A DNA stretch of 64,000 nt. Origin: Xanthomonas euvesicatoria pv. euvesicatoria. Lineage in GTDB: Bacteria > Pseudomonadota > Gammaproteobacteria > Xanthomonadales > Xanthomonadaceae. Shown here piece by piece: positions 54,325 through 64,000 of this stretch; the first letter of the stretch is position 1, and every line of letters starts with the position of its first letter. A model generated the notes under the pieces. It searched no databases. It was not told the origin of the DNA and worked only from the letters and a program-made list of their open reading frames with translations. Where the stretch lies: contig NZ_JAJIUJ010000103.1 of the NCBI RefSeq assembly GCF_020880415.1, positions 62,001 through 126,000 of the forward strand. Reading direction: 5' to 3'. Both the position numbers and the translations under genes were made by a program.

Positions 54325-55701
54325 ATGAACGAATTCTCCGCGCTGCCGCTGTCGCCGGCCCTGGCCCCCGGCATCGACGCCCTTGGCTATACCGTCCTGA
54401 CTCCCATCCAGGCGCAAAGCCTGCCGCCGATCCTGCAGGGGCTCGATGTCATCGCCCAGGCGCCGACCGGCAGCGGCAAGACCGCCGCGTTCGGACTGGG
54501 CCTGCTGCAAAAGCTCGACCCTGCAGTGACCCGCGCACAGGCGCTGGTGCTCTGCCCCACCCGCGAATTGGCCGACCAGGTCGGCAAGCAGCTGCGCAAG
54601 CTCGCCACCGGCATTCCCAACATGAAGCTGGTGGTGCTCACCGGCGGCATGCCGCTGGGCCCGCAATTGGCCTCGCTGGAAGCGCACGACCCGCAAGTGG
54701 TGGTGGGCACGCCCGGTCGCATCCAGGAACTGGCCCGCAAACGCGCCCTGCATCTGGGCGGCGTGCGCACGCTGGTGCTGGACGAGGCCGACCGCATGCT
54801 CGACATGGGCTTCGAAGAACCCATCCGCGAGATTGCCAGCCGTTGCGACAAACACCGCCAAAGCCTGCTGTTTTCGGCCACGTTCCCGGACAGTATCCGC
54901 ACGCTTGCACGCGAGCTGTTGAAGGAGCCGGTTGAGATCACGGTGGAAGGCGCCGATAGCGCACCGGAGATCGATCAGCAGTTCTTCGAGGTCGACCCGA
55001 CCTATCGGCAAAAGGCCGTTGCCGGCCTGCTGCTGCGTTTCAATCCCGAGTCCAGCGTGGTGTTCTGCAATACCCGCAAGGAAGTGGACGAGGTGGCTGG
55101 CTCGCTGCAGGAGTTCGGCTTCTCCGCACTCGCGCTGCACGGCGACATGGAACAGCGCGACCGTGACGAAGTGCTGGTGCGCTTCGTCAACCGCAGCTGC
55201 AACGTGCTGGTGGCCAGCGACGTGGCCGCTCGCGGGCTGGACGTGGAAGACCTCTCGGCGGTGGTCAACTACGAGCTGCCCACCGATACCGAAACCTACC
55301 GCCATCGCATTGGCCGTACCGCACGTGCCGGCAAGCATGGACTGGCGCTGAGCCTGGTCGCCCCGCGCGAAACTGCCCGCGCGCAGGCACTGGAAGCCGA
55401 ACAGGGCCAACCCTTGAAGTGGTCGCGTGCGCCACTGGCCACCGCGCGCCCGGCGCAACTGCCACAGGCGGCAATGACCACCTTGCGCATCGATGGCGGC
55501 AAGACCGACAAGCTGCGTGCCGGCGACATCCTGGGCGCCCTGACTGGCGAAGCCGGGCTCTCGGGCGCGGCAATCGGCAAGATCGCCATCTACCCTACCC
55601 GCTCCTACGTGGCCATTGCCCGCGCGCAGGTCGCCAAGGCGCTGGCACATCTGCACGCAGGCAAGATCAAGGGACGCCGGTTTCGGGTCAGCAAGCTCTG
55701 A
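54325..55701 (+). CDS. dbpA: ATP-dependent RNA helicase DbpA
   Basis: A 458-residue DEAD-box helicase for 50S ribosome assembly. Motifs: APTGSGKTAAF, CPTRELADQV, LDEADRMLDMGF, SATFPDS, SDVAARGLDVEDL and YRHRIGRTARAG. The C-terminal domain (about 385-458, with MTTLRIDGGKTDKLRAGDI and RRFRVSKL) is the RNA-binding domain that directs DbpA to 23S rRNA. The ATG at 54325 follows the repeat pair. A GC-rich hairpin follows. Confidence 0.94.
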   Translation: MNEFSALPLSPALAPGIDALGYTVLTPIQAQSLPPILQGLDVIAQAPTGSGKTAAFGLGLLQKLDPAVTRAQALVLCPTRELADQVGKQLRKLATGIPNMKLVVLTGGMPLGPQLASLEAHDPQVVVGTPGRIQELARKRALHLGGVRTLVLDEADRMLDMGFEEPIREIASRCDKHRQSLLFSATFPDSIRTLARELLKEPVEITVEGADSAPEIDQQFFEVDPTYRQKAVAGLLLRFNPESSVVFCNTRKEVDEVAGSLQEFGFSALALHGDMEQRDRDEVLVRFVNRSCNVLVASDVAARGLDVEDLSAVVNYELPTDTETYRHRIGRTARAGKHGLALSLVAPRETARAQALEAEQGQPLKWSRAPLATARPAQLPQAAMTTLRIDGGKTDKLRAGDILGALTGEAGLSGAAIGKIAIYPTRSYVAIARAQVAKALAHLHAGKIKGRRFRVSKL

Positions 55702-55801
55702 ACGCAGCGCGGCCGGCGTCGTGCCGGCCGCCCATGTTTCAGCAGGAGCAATCCTGGATGCGCGCACGTCCACGCATCCAGGGTCGCTTCAGCGCTTGGA
55801 C

Positions 55802-56362
55802 TCAGTAAGAAAGTGTCGCCAACAGCGGCACATCGTTCGCCCATTTCTGGCGACCCTGCAGCACCTGCAATTCCACCAGCACGGCTGCGCCAACGACTTC
55901 CAGTTCGAGTTGGGCAGCAAGTCCCAGGGCCGCACGCAGCGTGCCGCCGGTGGCCAGCACGTCGTCGACAATCAGTACGCGCGCCCCGCGTGGCAGCGCA
56001 TCCTCATGCATTTCGATGCGATCGGTGCCGTACTCCAGCGCGTATTCCTGGATCAGCGTGCGCCCCGGCAGCTTGCCCGGCTTGCGCACCGGCACGAAGC
56101 CGGTCCGCAGTTCGCGCGCCAGGGCAGCGCCCAGAATGAAACCGCGCGCCTCGATACCCAGCACCGCATCCAGCGGCGTGGTGCGCCACGGCTGCGCCAT
56201 TTCGTCCAGCGCAGAGGCGAAATCCGGGCCGTCCGACAGCAACGGGGTAATGTCCTTGAAGACGATGCCCTGCTTGGGGAAATCGGCGATGTCGCGAATC
56301 CGCTCCGACCAATGGTTGGGTCCGGAAGTCGTGGTGCCGGCGCAGCGGCTGCAGTCAGTCAT
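55802..56362 (-). CDS. apt: Adenine phosphoribosyltransferase
   Basis: A 186-residue enzyme that salvages adenine to AMP. The PRPP motif is [29 protein letters not shown] and [14 protein letters not shown] are family motifs. The first 16 residues ([17 protein letters not shown]) are not conserved but no better start is near. It stands between dbpA (convergent) and selO. Confidence 0.93.
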   Translation of the reverse strand: MTDCSRCAGTTTSGPNHWSERIRDIADFPKQGIVFKDITPLLSDGPDFASALDEMAQPWRTTPLDAVLGIEARGFILGAALARELRTGFVPVRKPGKLPGRTLIQEYALEYGTDRIEMHEDALPRGARVLIVDDVLATGGTLRAALGLAAQLELEVVGAAVLVELQVLQGRQKWANDVPLLATLSY

Positions 56363-56456
56363 GAGGGCGGTGGCGTGGTGGCCGGTGGGGTTGCGCCTAT
56401 TCTAGGCTGCGCACGCCATCCACGCCGGATTTACGGCATACCTGCATCTGAGCGCG

Positions 56457-58013
56457 TCAGGAACTGCACGACAGCATCGAACACCCGGCGCGATCGCGTG
56501 CCCAGTCCGGCCGCCGCGCCGCAAACGCGTCGCGCCCGTGCTGATCGTCGTAAGGGCGGCGCATGACCTCCAGCAACTCCTGCACCCCGGACGGGTCACC
56601 CTGCTCGGCACGGTCGATCGCCTGCTGCGCCAGATAATTGCGCAACACATAGCGCGGGTTGGCCAGGCGCATGCGCGCGCGCCGCTCTTCCGGCGACAGC
56701 GGATCCTGCTGCAGGCGCGCGGCATAGCGCTGCAGCCATTGCTGCAGCTGCGGCGCATCCACCAGGCGTTTGTCTTCGTCGTAAAAGGCGTCGCGCAGCT
56801 GCGCGGGGTCCGGATGTTCGGGCGACAGGTCGATGAGCCCACGGAAGGTCAGCGTCATGTCCATCTCGGATTCGCGCATCAGGGCGCGCAGCGCGTCGAT
56901 CAGCTGCAGATCCTCGTCGCGACACTCTGCCAAGCCCAGCTTGGCGGCGGTGTCGCGCCGGTCGCACGCCAGGTAGGTATCGCGAAAACGATCCAGCCCA
57001 TATTGCAGCAGGGCCTGGTCGGCAAACAGCGGCGCCAGCGCCTGGGCAAGCCGGCCCAGGTTCCAGTAGGCCACTTGCGGCTGGGTGCCGAAGCGATAGC
57101 GCCGCCCCTGCGCGTCGGTGGTGTTGGGCGTCCAGTCCGGGTCATAGTCGTCGACCCAGCCATACGGGCCGTAGTCGATGGTCAGACCGAGGATCGACAT
57201 GTTGTCGGTATTCATCACCCCATGCACGAACCCGACCCGCATCCAGTGCGCCACCATCACCGCGGTACGCTCGCAGACCTGCGCAAACCAGTCGGCGTAG
57301 AGCGCCTCGCCGGCACCGGCCAACGCCGGGAAATCGCGGGCGATGGTGAAATCCACCCACTGCTTCAGCAATGCGATATCGCCGCGTGCGCTGGGCAATT
57401 CGAAGTTGCCGAAGCGGATGAACGAAGGCGCCACCCGGCACACGATCGCGCCCGGCTCGCGCTGCGGGTGGCCGTCGTAGAACATGTCGCGCACCACCGC
57501 CTCACCAGTGCCGACCAGGCTCAACGCACGCGTGGTCGGCACGCCCAGATGATGCATGGCCTCGCTGCACAGGAATTCGCGGATCGACGAGCGCAATACG
57601 GCGCGCCCATCGGCACCGCGGGAATACGGCGTCGGGCCGGCACCCTTGAGCTGCAATTCGTAGCGCCCACCGTCGGTTCCGATCGCCTCGCCCAGCGAAA
57701 TCGCCCGCCCGTCGCCAAGCTGTCCGGCCCAATGCCCGAATTGATGCCCACCGTAGTTGACCGCCCAAGGCTGCATTCCCGGGTACAGCGCGTTGCCGCC
57801 GAACACCTGGGCGAACTGCGCACTGGCGATCTCGGCCGCCTCCAGGCCCAGCACCTGCGCCATCTCCGCCGAATGCGCGATCAGGTACGGAGCGGCGACC
57901 GGCGTCGGCAAGACTGACGACCAGGCCGCGCCCACCTCGCGCCGGCGCGCCCCCTCTTCCGGGTCGCCAGGCAGCTGTTGACGCAGACGATTATCGAAGT
58001 GCAAATGTGTCAT
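56457..58013 (-). CDS. selO: SelO/YdiU family protein adenylyltransferase (pseudokinase fold)
   Basis: A 518-residue protein. SelO AMPylates protein Ser/Thr/Tyr residues and has roles in redox stress. Motifs: [57 protein letters not shown] (equivalents of kinase catalytic residues) and [10 protein letters not shown]. The C-terminal segment GCSMLSCSS carries Cys where eukaryotic SelO has selenocysteine. ATG at 58013 is the family start. Length is slightly more than E. coli YdiU (478). Confidence 0.92.
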   Translation of the reverse strand: MTHLHFDNRLRQQLPGDPEEGARRREVGAAWSSVLPTPVAAPYLIAHSAEMAQVLGLEAAEIASAQFAQVFGGNALYPGMQPWAVNYGGHQFGHWAGQLGDGRAISLGEAIGTDGGRYELQLKGAGPTPYSRGADGRAVLRSSIREFLCSEAMHHLGVPTTRALSLVGTGEAVVRDMFYDGHPQREPGAIVCRVAPSFIRFGNFELPSARGDIALLKQWVDFTIARDFPALAGAGEALYADWFAQVCERTAVMVAHWMRVGFVHGVMNTDNMSILGLTIDYGPYGWVDDYDPDWTPNTTDAQGRRYRFGTQPQVAYWNLGRLAQALAPLFADQALLQYGLDRFRDTYLACDRRDTAAKLGLAECRDEDLQLIDALRALMRESEMDMTLTFRGLIDLSPEHPDPAQLRDAFYDEDKRLVDAPQLQQWLQRYAARLQQDPLSPEERRARMRLANPRYVLRNYLAQQAIDRAEQGDPSGVQELLEVMRRPYDDQHGRDAFAARRPDWARDRAGCSMLSCSS

Positions 58014-58294
58014 GCCGGCAAGCCTAGGCCACCGGCGGTGAACCTGACATGGGCGAAGCCGCATCCGGCGCTGCGTGCGTACCGTATCTTCACTCGCTTG
58101 GCGTGTGCCGAGCGGGCTCGTCCTGCACATGCTTGCGACGTGCGATAGCGGCTAATGGCCGCCGGCTGCCGATCAGATGCGAACCAGACAGAGGCGAACG
58201 TTGCCGGGACGCCACTCTCTGGTCTGCACTTGCCCGCCTGTTGCGTTCGTGCCTGGTCCCCACCACCCTTCCTGCCCCCGTACCGATATTGCCC

Positions 58295-59170
58295 ATGCCT
58301 TCGCGCGCTTCCCGCTGGTTCCGTCCTGCCCTCCTGTTGCTCGGTTCGTTGACCATGACGGCCTGCAGCAGCGTCTTTTTTGGTGGCATCAATGCCGCAT
58401 CCAGCCGATCGGGCATCGTCGAGCATCGCGACCAGGTGTTCGATTCCGCGCACGGCCTGGCGCTGGATGTCTACCAGCCGCGCGGCGCAAGCGACGCGCC
58501 AGTGGTGGTGTTTTTCTACGGCGGCACCTGGAAGCGCGGTTCACGCGCCAACTATCGCTGGGTGGGCCGCGCACTTGCGCGCCAGGGCGTGGTGGCGATG
58601 GTGGCCGACTACCGCAAGTATCCGCAGGTCGGATTACACGGTTTCATGTCCGACGCGGCAGGCGCCACCGCATGGAGCTACCGCCACGCGCACGAGTACG
58701 GCGGCAACCCGAATCGCCTCGCGGTGATGGGTCATTCGGCAGGCGCGCATATGGCCGCGTTGCTTGGCACCGATGCCCGCTGGCTGCAGGCGCAAGGTCT
58801 CAAACCTCACCAGTTGTGCGGCGTGGTAGGCCTGGCCGGGCCGTACGACTTCATGCCGATGACCGATCCCGAATTGGTCGAAATCTTTGGCGATGCGCCG
58901 GCAGCGCAACGGCAATCGCAACCGGTGCGTTACGTCGGCGGCGACGAACCGCCCATGTTGCTGCTGCATGGCGATGCCGACCGCGTGGTCGAACTACAGA
59001 ACAGCATCTCGCTGCAGCAGGCGCTCAAGCGCGAAGGCGGCAGTGCCGAACTGAAGGTCTACCCCGGCATGGGCCATCTCGGCATCCTGCTGGCGCTGCG
59101 CAAATCGCCCGAGCGCTCGCAGGTGCTGAACGATACGCTGCGGTTTGTGCGCCAGTGCCGGGTGCCTTGA
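58295..59170 (+). CDS. Alpha/beta-hydrolase lipoprotein (carboxylesterase-like)
   Basis: A 291-residue hydrolase. The N-terminus has LLLLGSLTMTACSS, a lipobox-like sequence suggesting attachment to the membrane at the Cys. The nucleophile is in VMGHSAGAHMAAL (GHSAG). VVVFFYGGTWKRGS (oxyanion region, GG), LLHGDADRVV (Asp) and PGMGHLGI (His) complete the triad. It belongs to the esterase/acyl-aryl lipase-like families with a BD-FAE-type fold. The frame is open upstream, but 58295 gives the lipoprotein signal. Substrate unknown. Confidence 0.85.
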   Translation: MPSRASRWFRPALLLLGSLTMTACSSVFFGGINAASSRSGIVEHRDQVFDSAHGLALDVYQPRGASDAPVVVFFYGGTWKRGSRANYRWVGRALARQGVVAMVADYRKYPQVGLHGFMSDAAGATAWSYRHAHEYGGNPNRLAVMGHSAGAHMAALLGTDARWLQAQGLKPHQLCGVVGLAGPYDFMPMTDPELVEIFGDAPAAQRQSQPVRYVGGDEPPMLLLHGDADRVVELQNSISLQQALKREGGSAELKVYPGMGHLGILLALRKSPERSQVLNDTLRFVRQCRVP

Positions 59171-59383
59171 AGCGCAATCCGCCCTGACGTCGCTTGGGAT
59201 TGAGTGACTGCTGCGAACGGCTGATGGGCAGCGATACCGACGACGGTGTCGCTGGGTAGCCATTCGGATCCGGAATGAGCGGAATACATCGCGATGAGAG
59301 ACGCCATGTCGTAGCAGCAGACAGCGGGCGAAACACAGTCCCGCCCACCTACTCGCACCCCGCTCTCCCTACTCCCCGATGCC

Positions 59384-60082
59384 TCAATTGGCCGGCTTGC
59401 TTCCCATCAGCTCGAACGGGCCGCCTTTCTTCAACGCAGCCTGATACGCCGGACGCGCTTGGATCCGCTGCAGAAACGCGTGCAAACGCGGGTATTTCTC
59501 CAGACCGCCGCCGCGTGCGGCCGCCGCCTGTACGGGGAAGCTCATCTGGATGTCGGCGGCGGTGAAGCGTTCGCCAGCGAACCAGTTGCCGGCCTGCAAC
59601 GACTGCTCCATCCAGTCCAAATGCAAGGTGAGCTGCGGCCCGACGAAGCCCGACATCGCCTTGTCCACGATCGCACGTGCGATGGGTTTGGCGAAGAACG
59701 GCATCGGCGCGCTGCGGATGCGACCGAAGATCAGCGTCATCAGCAACGGCGGCATCGCCGAGCCTTCGGCGTAATGCATCCAATAGCGAAACTGCAGGCG
59801 CTCGGGCGAATCCAGCGGCCGCGGCGATGGCGACAGCGCGCACTCGGTGTCGTAGCGCTCGGTTAGGTACTCCAGGATCGCCCCAGATTCGGCTACGACC
59901 AGATCGCCATCGACCAGCACCGGCGATTTGCCCAGCGGATGGATCGCGCGCAGCGCCGGCGGCGCCAGCATGGTCTTGGGGTCGCGTTCATGGCGCACGA
60001 TCTGGTAAGGCAGCGCCAGTTCTTCCAGCAGCCACAGCACGCGCTGGGAACGGGAATTATTGAGATGGTGGACAGTGATCAT
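59384..60082 (-). CDS. Glutathione S-transferase
   Basis: A 232-residue protein with an N-terminal thioredoxin-like domain (ITVHHLNNSRSQRVLWLLEEL, HPLGKSPVLVDGDLVVAESGAI) and an all-helical C-terminal domain (ADIQMSFP). The SRSQR serine near residue 10 is the likely glutathione-activating residue. This is the bacterial GST type closest to yeast Gtt1-like members. Substrate unknown. The start at 60082 is the only reasonable one. Confidence 0.9.
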   Translation of the reverse strand: MITVHHLNNSRSQRVLWLLEELALPYQIVRHERDPKTMLAPPALRAIHPLGKSPVLVDGDLVVAESGAILEYLTERYDTECALSPSPRPLDSPERLQFRYWMHYAEGSAMPPLLMTLIFGRIRSAPMPFFAKPIARAIVDKAMSGFVGPQLTLHLDWMEQSLQAGNWFAGERFTAADIQMSFPVQAAAARGGGLEKYPRLHAFLQRIQARPAYQAALKKGGPFELMGSKPAN

Positions 60083-60193
60083 GGGATGGCTGCGCGCGGA
60101 AAGCGCACATCCTACCGATCCAGGCGTCGTCGCTGTGCGCAAGCAGCGCCTGGTGACGCGCCAACGAGGCTGGCCGCCTATCTTGCAGGCAAT

Positions 60194-60230
60194 AAAAAAC
60201 GCCAGCCGCTTGCGCGACCGGCGTTTTTGG
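60194..60230 (-). terminator. Terminator after the cold-shock gene
   Basis: AAAAACGCC, inner GC-rich stem and GGCGTTTTTT on the minus strand, just after cspA. Both arms are A/T flanked, so it can act in both directions. Confidence 0.85.
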
Positions 60231-60252
60231 CAACCCTAAGGTTGCAGGCGGA

Positions 60253-60462
60253 TTAGACCGCCTGCACCTGGTCAGCCTGCATGCCCTTCTGGCCCTGCAC
60301 GGCGACGAAGGTGACCTTCTGGCCTTCCTGCAGCGACTTGAAGCCGGTGCCCTGGATGGCGCGGAAGTGCACGAACAGGTCCGGGCCGCTTTCCGGGGTG
60401 ATGAAGCCGAAGCCCTTGGCATCGTTGAACCACTTCACGGTACCGCTCTGACGCTCTGACAT
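60253..60462 (-). CDS. cspA: Cold-shock protein
   Basis: A 69-residue nucleic acid chaperone with the cold-shock domain. RNP1 KGFGFITP and RNP2 LFVHFRAI are both present, with [14 protein letters not shown] at the start. AGGAG precedes the ATG by about 8 bases. About 400 bases upstream (to 60860) lack a gene, as with csp genes that have long leaders. The gene is followed by a strong terminator. Which csp paralogue it is cannot be told. Confidence 0.94.
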   Translation of the reverse strand: MSERQSGTVKWFNDAKGFGFITPESGPDLFVHFRAIQGTGFKSLQEGQKVTFVAVQGQKGMQADQVQAV

Positions 60463-61014
60463 TTACTAACTCCTGAACTATTGATGGATAAATCGCAGCG
60501 TCCGAAAAGCCGGAGCTGAGACTGAGTTGCAGGCGTTGGTAAAGCGGAACGATGAAGCGAGATCTGTAACGATCCGGCTGCACCAGGCCACGATTCACGG
60601 TGACCCTTGCAAACACAGTGCGTGCACAGTACTCGTGTTTTCTGCAAAAAGCGACACCCTGCGTCAAATCTTTTGCAGTCGGGTCCAATCCGACGGCCTG
60701 TCGGGACTGTCCCCATCCCAATTGACCGGATGCCACTGCCTGACGCCCCCACAGCTGCGCAGATCATGGGGGCCGTTAACGACACCTGCCCGGCCATGGT
60801 CCGCGACGTCCTGGACCGCGCCTCAGCGCCTGTCGCCCCGCCGTGGCCCTTGCAGCCAACCGGCCTCTGAGCCAAGCCCACCCTGCCCTTGCTCGCACCA
60901 TCCAGCTGTCAGCCAGCCCAGGCCCGGCCGACGACGCACCTCTGCCAGATGCGGGCAACACCCGGCGCATGAACCGGCCGCGTATCATAGGCGCCCTTTG
61001 CAACCGGCATCCTG
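60463..61014. other. 552-base spacer upstream of cspA and yaeQ
   Basis: No ORF with family support. The left part probably contains the cspA promoter and leader (minus strand), the right the yaeQ promoter. Open frames in 60607-60870 have low-complexity arginine/alanine-like content typical of shadow frames in high-GC DNA. Confidence 0.5.
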
Positions 61015-61563
61015 ATGGCCCTCACCGCCACCGTCCGCAGGGCGGAACTTCAGATCAGCGACATGGACCGCGGCTATTACGCCAACCATTCGCTGACCCT
61101 GGCCCAGCACCCTTCCGAGACCGACGAGCGCCTGATGGTGCGGCTGCTGGCGTTCGCGCTATTTGCCGACGATCGTCTGGAATTCGGCCGTGGCCTCAGC
61201 AACGACGACGAGCCGGACCTATGGCGGCGCGACTACACCGGCGACCCGGATCTGTGGATCGACCTCGGCCAGCCGGACGAAAGCCGCGTGCGCAAGGCCT
61301 GCAACCGCTCGCGCGAGGCGGTGGTCATCGGCTACGGCGGCCAGGCCACCGAAACCTGGTGGAAAAAGCACGCCAACGCCATGGGCCGGTACCGCAATCT
61401 GCGCGTGATCGAGCTCGACTCGCAGGCCACCGAAGCGCTGGGCGCACTGATCCAGCGCGGCATGCGGTTCGACGTGATCATCCAGGACGGCGAAGTGCAG
61501 ATGCTGGCCGACCACGGCAGCGTCACCCTGACCCCGATGGTGCGGCAAGCCCCGGCCGAATGA
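61015..61563 (+). CDS. yaeQ: YaeQ family protein
   Basis: A 182-residue protein of the YaeQ family (PD-(D/E)XK-like fold, function poorly known). Typical segments: ISDMDRGYYANHSLTLAQHPSE, LDSQATEALGALIQR, RMRFDVIIQDGEVQM-type end. The start at 61015 (MALTATVRRAEL) fits. The next gene overlaps its stop by 4 bases. Confidence 0.9.
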   Translation: MALTATVRRAELQISDMDRGYYANHSLTLAQHPSETDERLMVRLLAFALFADDRLEFGRGLSNDDEPDLWRRDYTGDPDLWIDLGQPDESRVRKACNRSREAVVIGYGGQATETWWKKHANAMGRYRNLRVIELDSQATEALGALIQRGMRFDVIIQDGEVQMLADHGSVTLTPMVRQAPAE

Positions 61564-62741
61564 GCATGCGTTGCGACGTGCTGGTCATCGGCGCCGGCGC
61601 TGCCGGGCTGATGAGCGCCTTCACTGCCGGCCAGCGTGGCCGCAAGGTGGTGGTGATCGATCATGCCAACAAGGTCGGCAAGAAGATCCTGATGTCCGGT
61701 GGCGGGCGCTGCAATTTCACCAACACCGGCACCACGCCTGGCAACTTCATTTCGGCCAATCGGCATTTCTGCAAATCCGCCCTGGCGCGCTACAGCCCGG
61801 CGGATTTTGTGGAGATGGTCGAACGGCATGCCATCGCCTATCACGAGAAAGAGCTGGGCCAGTTGTTCTGCGACATCTCCTCCAAGCAGATCGTGCGCAT
61901 GCTGCTGGACGAATGCGATGCGGCCGGCGTGCAGATCCGCACCCAGTGCGACGTGCTGTCGGTCCAGCGCGGCAGCGACGGCTTCCAGATCCAGACCAGC
62001 CAGGGGGCCGTGCAGACGCAGTCGTTGATCGTGGCGACCGGGGGGCTGTCGATTCCCAGCATGGGGGCCAGCGGCTTCGGCTATACCCTGGCCAAGCAGT
62101 TCGGCCATGCGCTGCTGCCCACCCGCGCCGGGCTGGTGCCACTCACGCTGAGCGGCAAGCATCAGGAGCGTCTGCAAGCGCTGTCCGGGCTGGCGTTGCC
62201 GGTCCAGGCGCAGTGCAACGGAGTCAGCTTTCGCAATTCCATGCTGCTCACCCATCGTGGGGTCAGCGGCCCGGCGATCCTGCAGATTTCCTCGTATTGG
62301 CAGCCGGGCGACGATTTGCGGCTGGATCTGCTGCCCGGTCGCGATGCAGCGACGTGGCTGCGCGAACAAAAGCAGCAACGCGGCGCCACCGAGCTGCGCA
62401 ACGTGCTGGCCGACGTGCTACCGAAACGGTTTGCGCAACGCTTGTGCGAGCTCTGGCTGCCAGACAAGCCGGTGCGTCAGCTGGATCCGCCGCAGCTGAC
62501 AGCCGCCGCCGAGCTGCTCGGCAGCTTCCCGCTGATCGCCAGCGGCACCGAAGGCTATCGGACAGCTGAAGTCACCCTGGGCGGGGTCGATACCCAACAG
62601 GTCTCCAGTGCGACCATGGAGTCGCGCCTGGTGGCAGGCCTGTACTTTGTCGGCGAGGTGCTGGATGTCACCGGCTGGCTGGGCGGTTACAACTTTCAGT
62701 GGGCGTGGGCGTCCGGCCATGCGGCGGGGAGCGTGGCGTAA
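61560..62741 (+). CDS. FAD-dependent oxidoreductase, HI0933/BaiN family
   Basis: A 393-residue flavoprotein. The dinucleotide-binding motif is VLVIGAGAAGLMSAF; KVGKKILMSGGGRCNFTN is the family signature, and VTGWLGGYNFQWAWASGHAAG is the C-terminal FAD motif. BaiN and RdsA members reduce conjugated ketones or unsaturated substrates, but the natural substrate here is not known. The ATG at 61560 overlaps the yaeQ stop by 4 bases, so the pair is coupled. Confidence 0.88.
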   Translation: MSMRCDVLVIGAGAAGLMSAFTAGQRGRKVVVIDHANKVGKKILMSGGGRCNFTNTGTTPGNFISANRHFCKSALARYSPADFVEMVERHAIAYHEKELGQLFCDISSKQIVRMLLDECDAAGVQIRTQCDVLSVQRGSDGFQIQTSQGAVQTQSLIVATGGLSIPSMGASGFGYTLAKQFGHALLPTRAGLVPLTLSGKHQERLQALSGLALPVQAQCNGVSFRNSMLLTHRGVSGPAILQISSYWQPGDDLRLDLLPGRDAATWLREQKQQRGATELRNVLADVLPKRFAQRLCELWLPDKPVRQLDPPQLTAAAELLGSFPLIASGTEGYRTAEVTLGGVDTQQVSSATMESRLVAGLYFVGEVLDVTGWLGGYNFQWAWASGHAAGSVA

Positions 62742-62956
62742 CGGCGATGGCGGGGGGCTCGCCCACCGATCAGGTCAGGCGCCTTGAACGCGCTGTCGCG
62801 GCATGGACAGCACGCAGTGAAACGGTCGATGCGCGCCAGAAGGCATCTTCCACGCGCAAATATTGTTCTACGTCTCACACTTGATGCGGCATGCTCCACA
62901 CACATGGACGTGCCAAACCCCTTCGTGTATTAAAGCCCGTCTCTAGGGAGCCGCGC

Positions 62957-64000
62957 ATGCAAAAAGGCAAAGATCTCACCCTCCGCCTGATGATCGTCGA
63001 CGACAGCGTGGAGAGTGCGGAGACCATCGTCACCGCGCTGCGCAATGGCGGCATTGCGGTGCGTCCATCGCGACCGCAAAGCCAGGAGGAACTGGCCAGC
63101 ATGCTGTCGGGCCAGATCGATCTGGCCATCTTGGGTCAGGCGCAGCAGATCCCCATGAGCGCCTTGCAGACCCAGATTGCGGGCAGCGGCAAGGACATCC
63201 CGATCATCTTGCTGGCCGAGCGGATCGAAGAGAACGCCCTGGTCGAGGCCGCTTCGCACGGGGTGCGCGCCATTGCATTGCGCCACCGCCCCGCGCATTT
63301 GCTTGCACTGGTGCGCTCGGAATGGGACGACCTGCTGGCCCGCCGCGGACTGCGCCGCATCGAAGCGCAGATGCGCGAGACCGAGCGCCGCTGCGACGCA
63401 CTCATCGCATCCTCGCGCGACCCGATCGCCTACGTGCATGAAGGCATGCATATCCGCGCCAACGATGCCTATCTGGAAATGTTCGGCTTCGAGTCGTTCG
63501 ACGATGTCGAAGGTATCTCGCTGCTGGACATGATCGCCGCGCAATACGTCGACGATTTCAAACAGCTGCTCAAGGCGATGTCCAAGGGCGAACCGCCGCC
63601 GGCACAGTACAAGCTCGATGCACGCCGCGTGGAAGGCGACACCTTTCCGGCCACGATGGAGTTCGCCACCGCCACCTATGAAGGCGAGCCGTGCATCCAG
63701 GTGGTGTTCCGGCGCCGCGAGGAGTTCGACCCGGAACTGGCGCGCGAGGTCGAAGACTTGCGCCAGCGCGACCAGGTCACCGGCCTGCTCAATCGCCCCA
63801 CCTTCATGGTGGCGCTGGAACAGGCCGTGGCACAGGCCGGCCGCAGCGAGGGCCAATCCGGCTTCCTGCTGATCGAGCCGGATCACTACGCACGCATCCT
63901 TCCGGAGTTCGGGCTGGATTCGGCAGATGCGCTGATTGCTGCGCTTGCCGCGCATGTGGCGAGCGTGCTGGACGACAGCGTGTTGGCCGCGCGCTTCGGC
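62957..64000 (+). CDS. fimX: FimX-like REC-PAS-GGDEF-EAL protein (3'-truncated)
   Basis: Only the first 348 residues lie in the window. Residues 9-125 form a receiver-like domain (LTLRLMIVDDSVESAETIV) in which the phosphoacceptor position appears as Gly60 (DLAILG) in place of Asp. Residues about 145-250 are PAS-like (SSRDPIAYVHEGMHIRAND). From about 265 begins a GGDEF domain (RDQVTGLLNRPTFM). FimX binds c-di-GMP through a degenerate GGDEF-EAL and controls type IV pili and virulence in Xanthomonas. GGGAG precedes the ATG. The EAL part is not visible, so the name is probable. Confidence 0.8.
   Translation, partial: MQKGKDLTLRLMIVDDSVESAETIVTALRNGGIAVRPSRPQSQEELASMLSGQIDLAILGQAQQIPMSALQTQIAGSGKDIPIILLAERIEENALVEAASHGVRAIALRHRPAHLLALVRSEWDDLLARRGLRRIEAQMRETERRCDALIASSRDPIAYVHEGMHIRANDAYLEMFGFESFDDVEGISLLDMIAAQYVDDFKQLLKAMSKGEPPPAQYKLDARRVEGDTFPATMEFATATYEGEPCIQVVFRRREEFDPELAREVEDLRQRDQVTGLLNRPTFMVALEQAVAQAGRSEGQSGFLLIEPDHYARILPEFGLDSADALIAALAAHVASVLDDSVLAARFG

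Noticed and set aside
60607..60870. Short ORF between cspA and yaeQ
   Set aside because: No ribosome binding site or recognisable family.

Overview
The window comes from a high-GC plant-associated gammaproteobacterium, almost certainly a Xanthomonas. Marker evidence is the arginine pathway that runs on acetylated intermediates (N-acetylornithine carbamoyltransferase plus a fused N-acetylglutamate synthase/kinase), two plant-inducible-promoter (PIP) boxes of the HrpX type, pectinolytic enzymes, and a FimX-like protein at the right edge. The species cannot be fixed from the sequence alone; gene content and order suggest the citri/axonopodis/campestris group.

Layout. 1-1.4 kb: end of a cytochrome bd oxidase operon (cydB, cydX) and a tRNA-Pro(CGG). 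1.4-7.3 kb: an MFS exporter, a CocE-type hydrolase and a GH95 alpha-L-fucosidase. 7.4-18.8 kb: a long minus-strand proline/arginine block, argF'-argG-GNAT-argE'-argB(A)-GNAT-argC-argH-yciI-proB-proA, several genes overlapping by 4 bp. A short ORF and a strong terminator precede argF' and may form an attenuator. 19-27.6 kb: cysS, sufE, MFS exporter, an unusual DksA fused to a histone-H1-like Lys/Ala/Pro tail, yidD-pyrC-M23 peptidase, and a VOC protein. 28-31.6 kb: ethanolamine permease-eutB-eutC, with eutC broken by a 1-base frameshift.

33.6-38.5 kb is the most unusual stretch. It is partly AT-rich and carries a secreted trypsin-fold protein, a PL1 pectate lyase and a GH28 polygalacturonase. 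The first and third have PIP boxes with correctly spaced -10 elements, so they should belong to the HrpX regulon. The trypsin-fold protein has Arg at the catalytic His position, and the pectate lyase has its signal peptide in another reading frame.

38.7-49.9 kb is housekeeping and signalling: gph, ubiG, an MTA/SAH deaminase, divergent efp and epmB, a periplasmic binding protein overlapping a GGDEF-EAL protein, trmJ and suhB. 50-64 kb: sodA, a barnase/barstar-like RNase-inhibitor pair, uup, dbpA, apt, selO, a lipoprotein esterase, a GST, a cold-shock protein, yaeQ, an HI0933-family flavoprotein, and the first 1 kb of a fimX-like gene.

Intergenic regions hold several repeat families: tandem GGGATTCGG-type units, often as inverted pairs; GTAGGAGCG REP-like palindromes; and a 235-bp inverted-repeat element. 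One repeat array is translated as the N-terminus of ArgG. I found no insertion sequence, integrase, CRISPR array, rRNA or replication origin.
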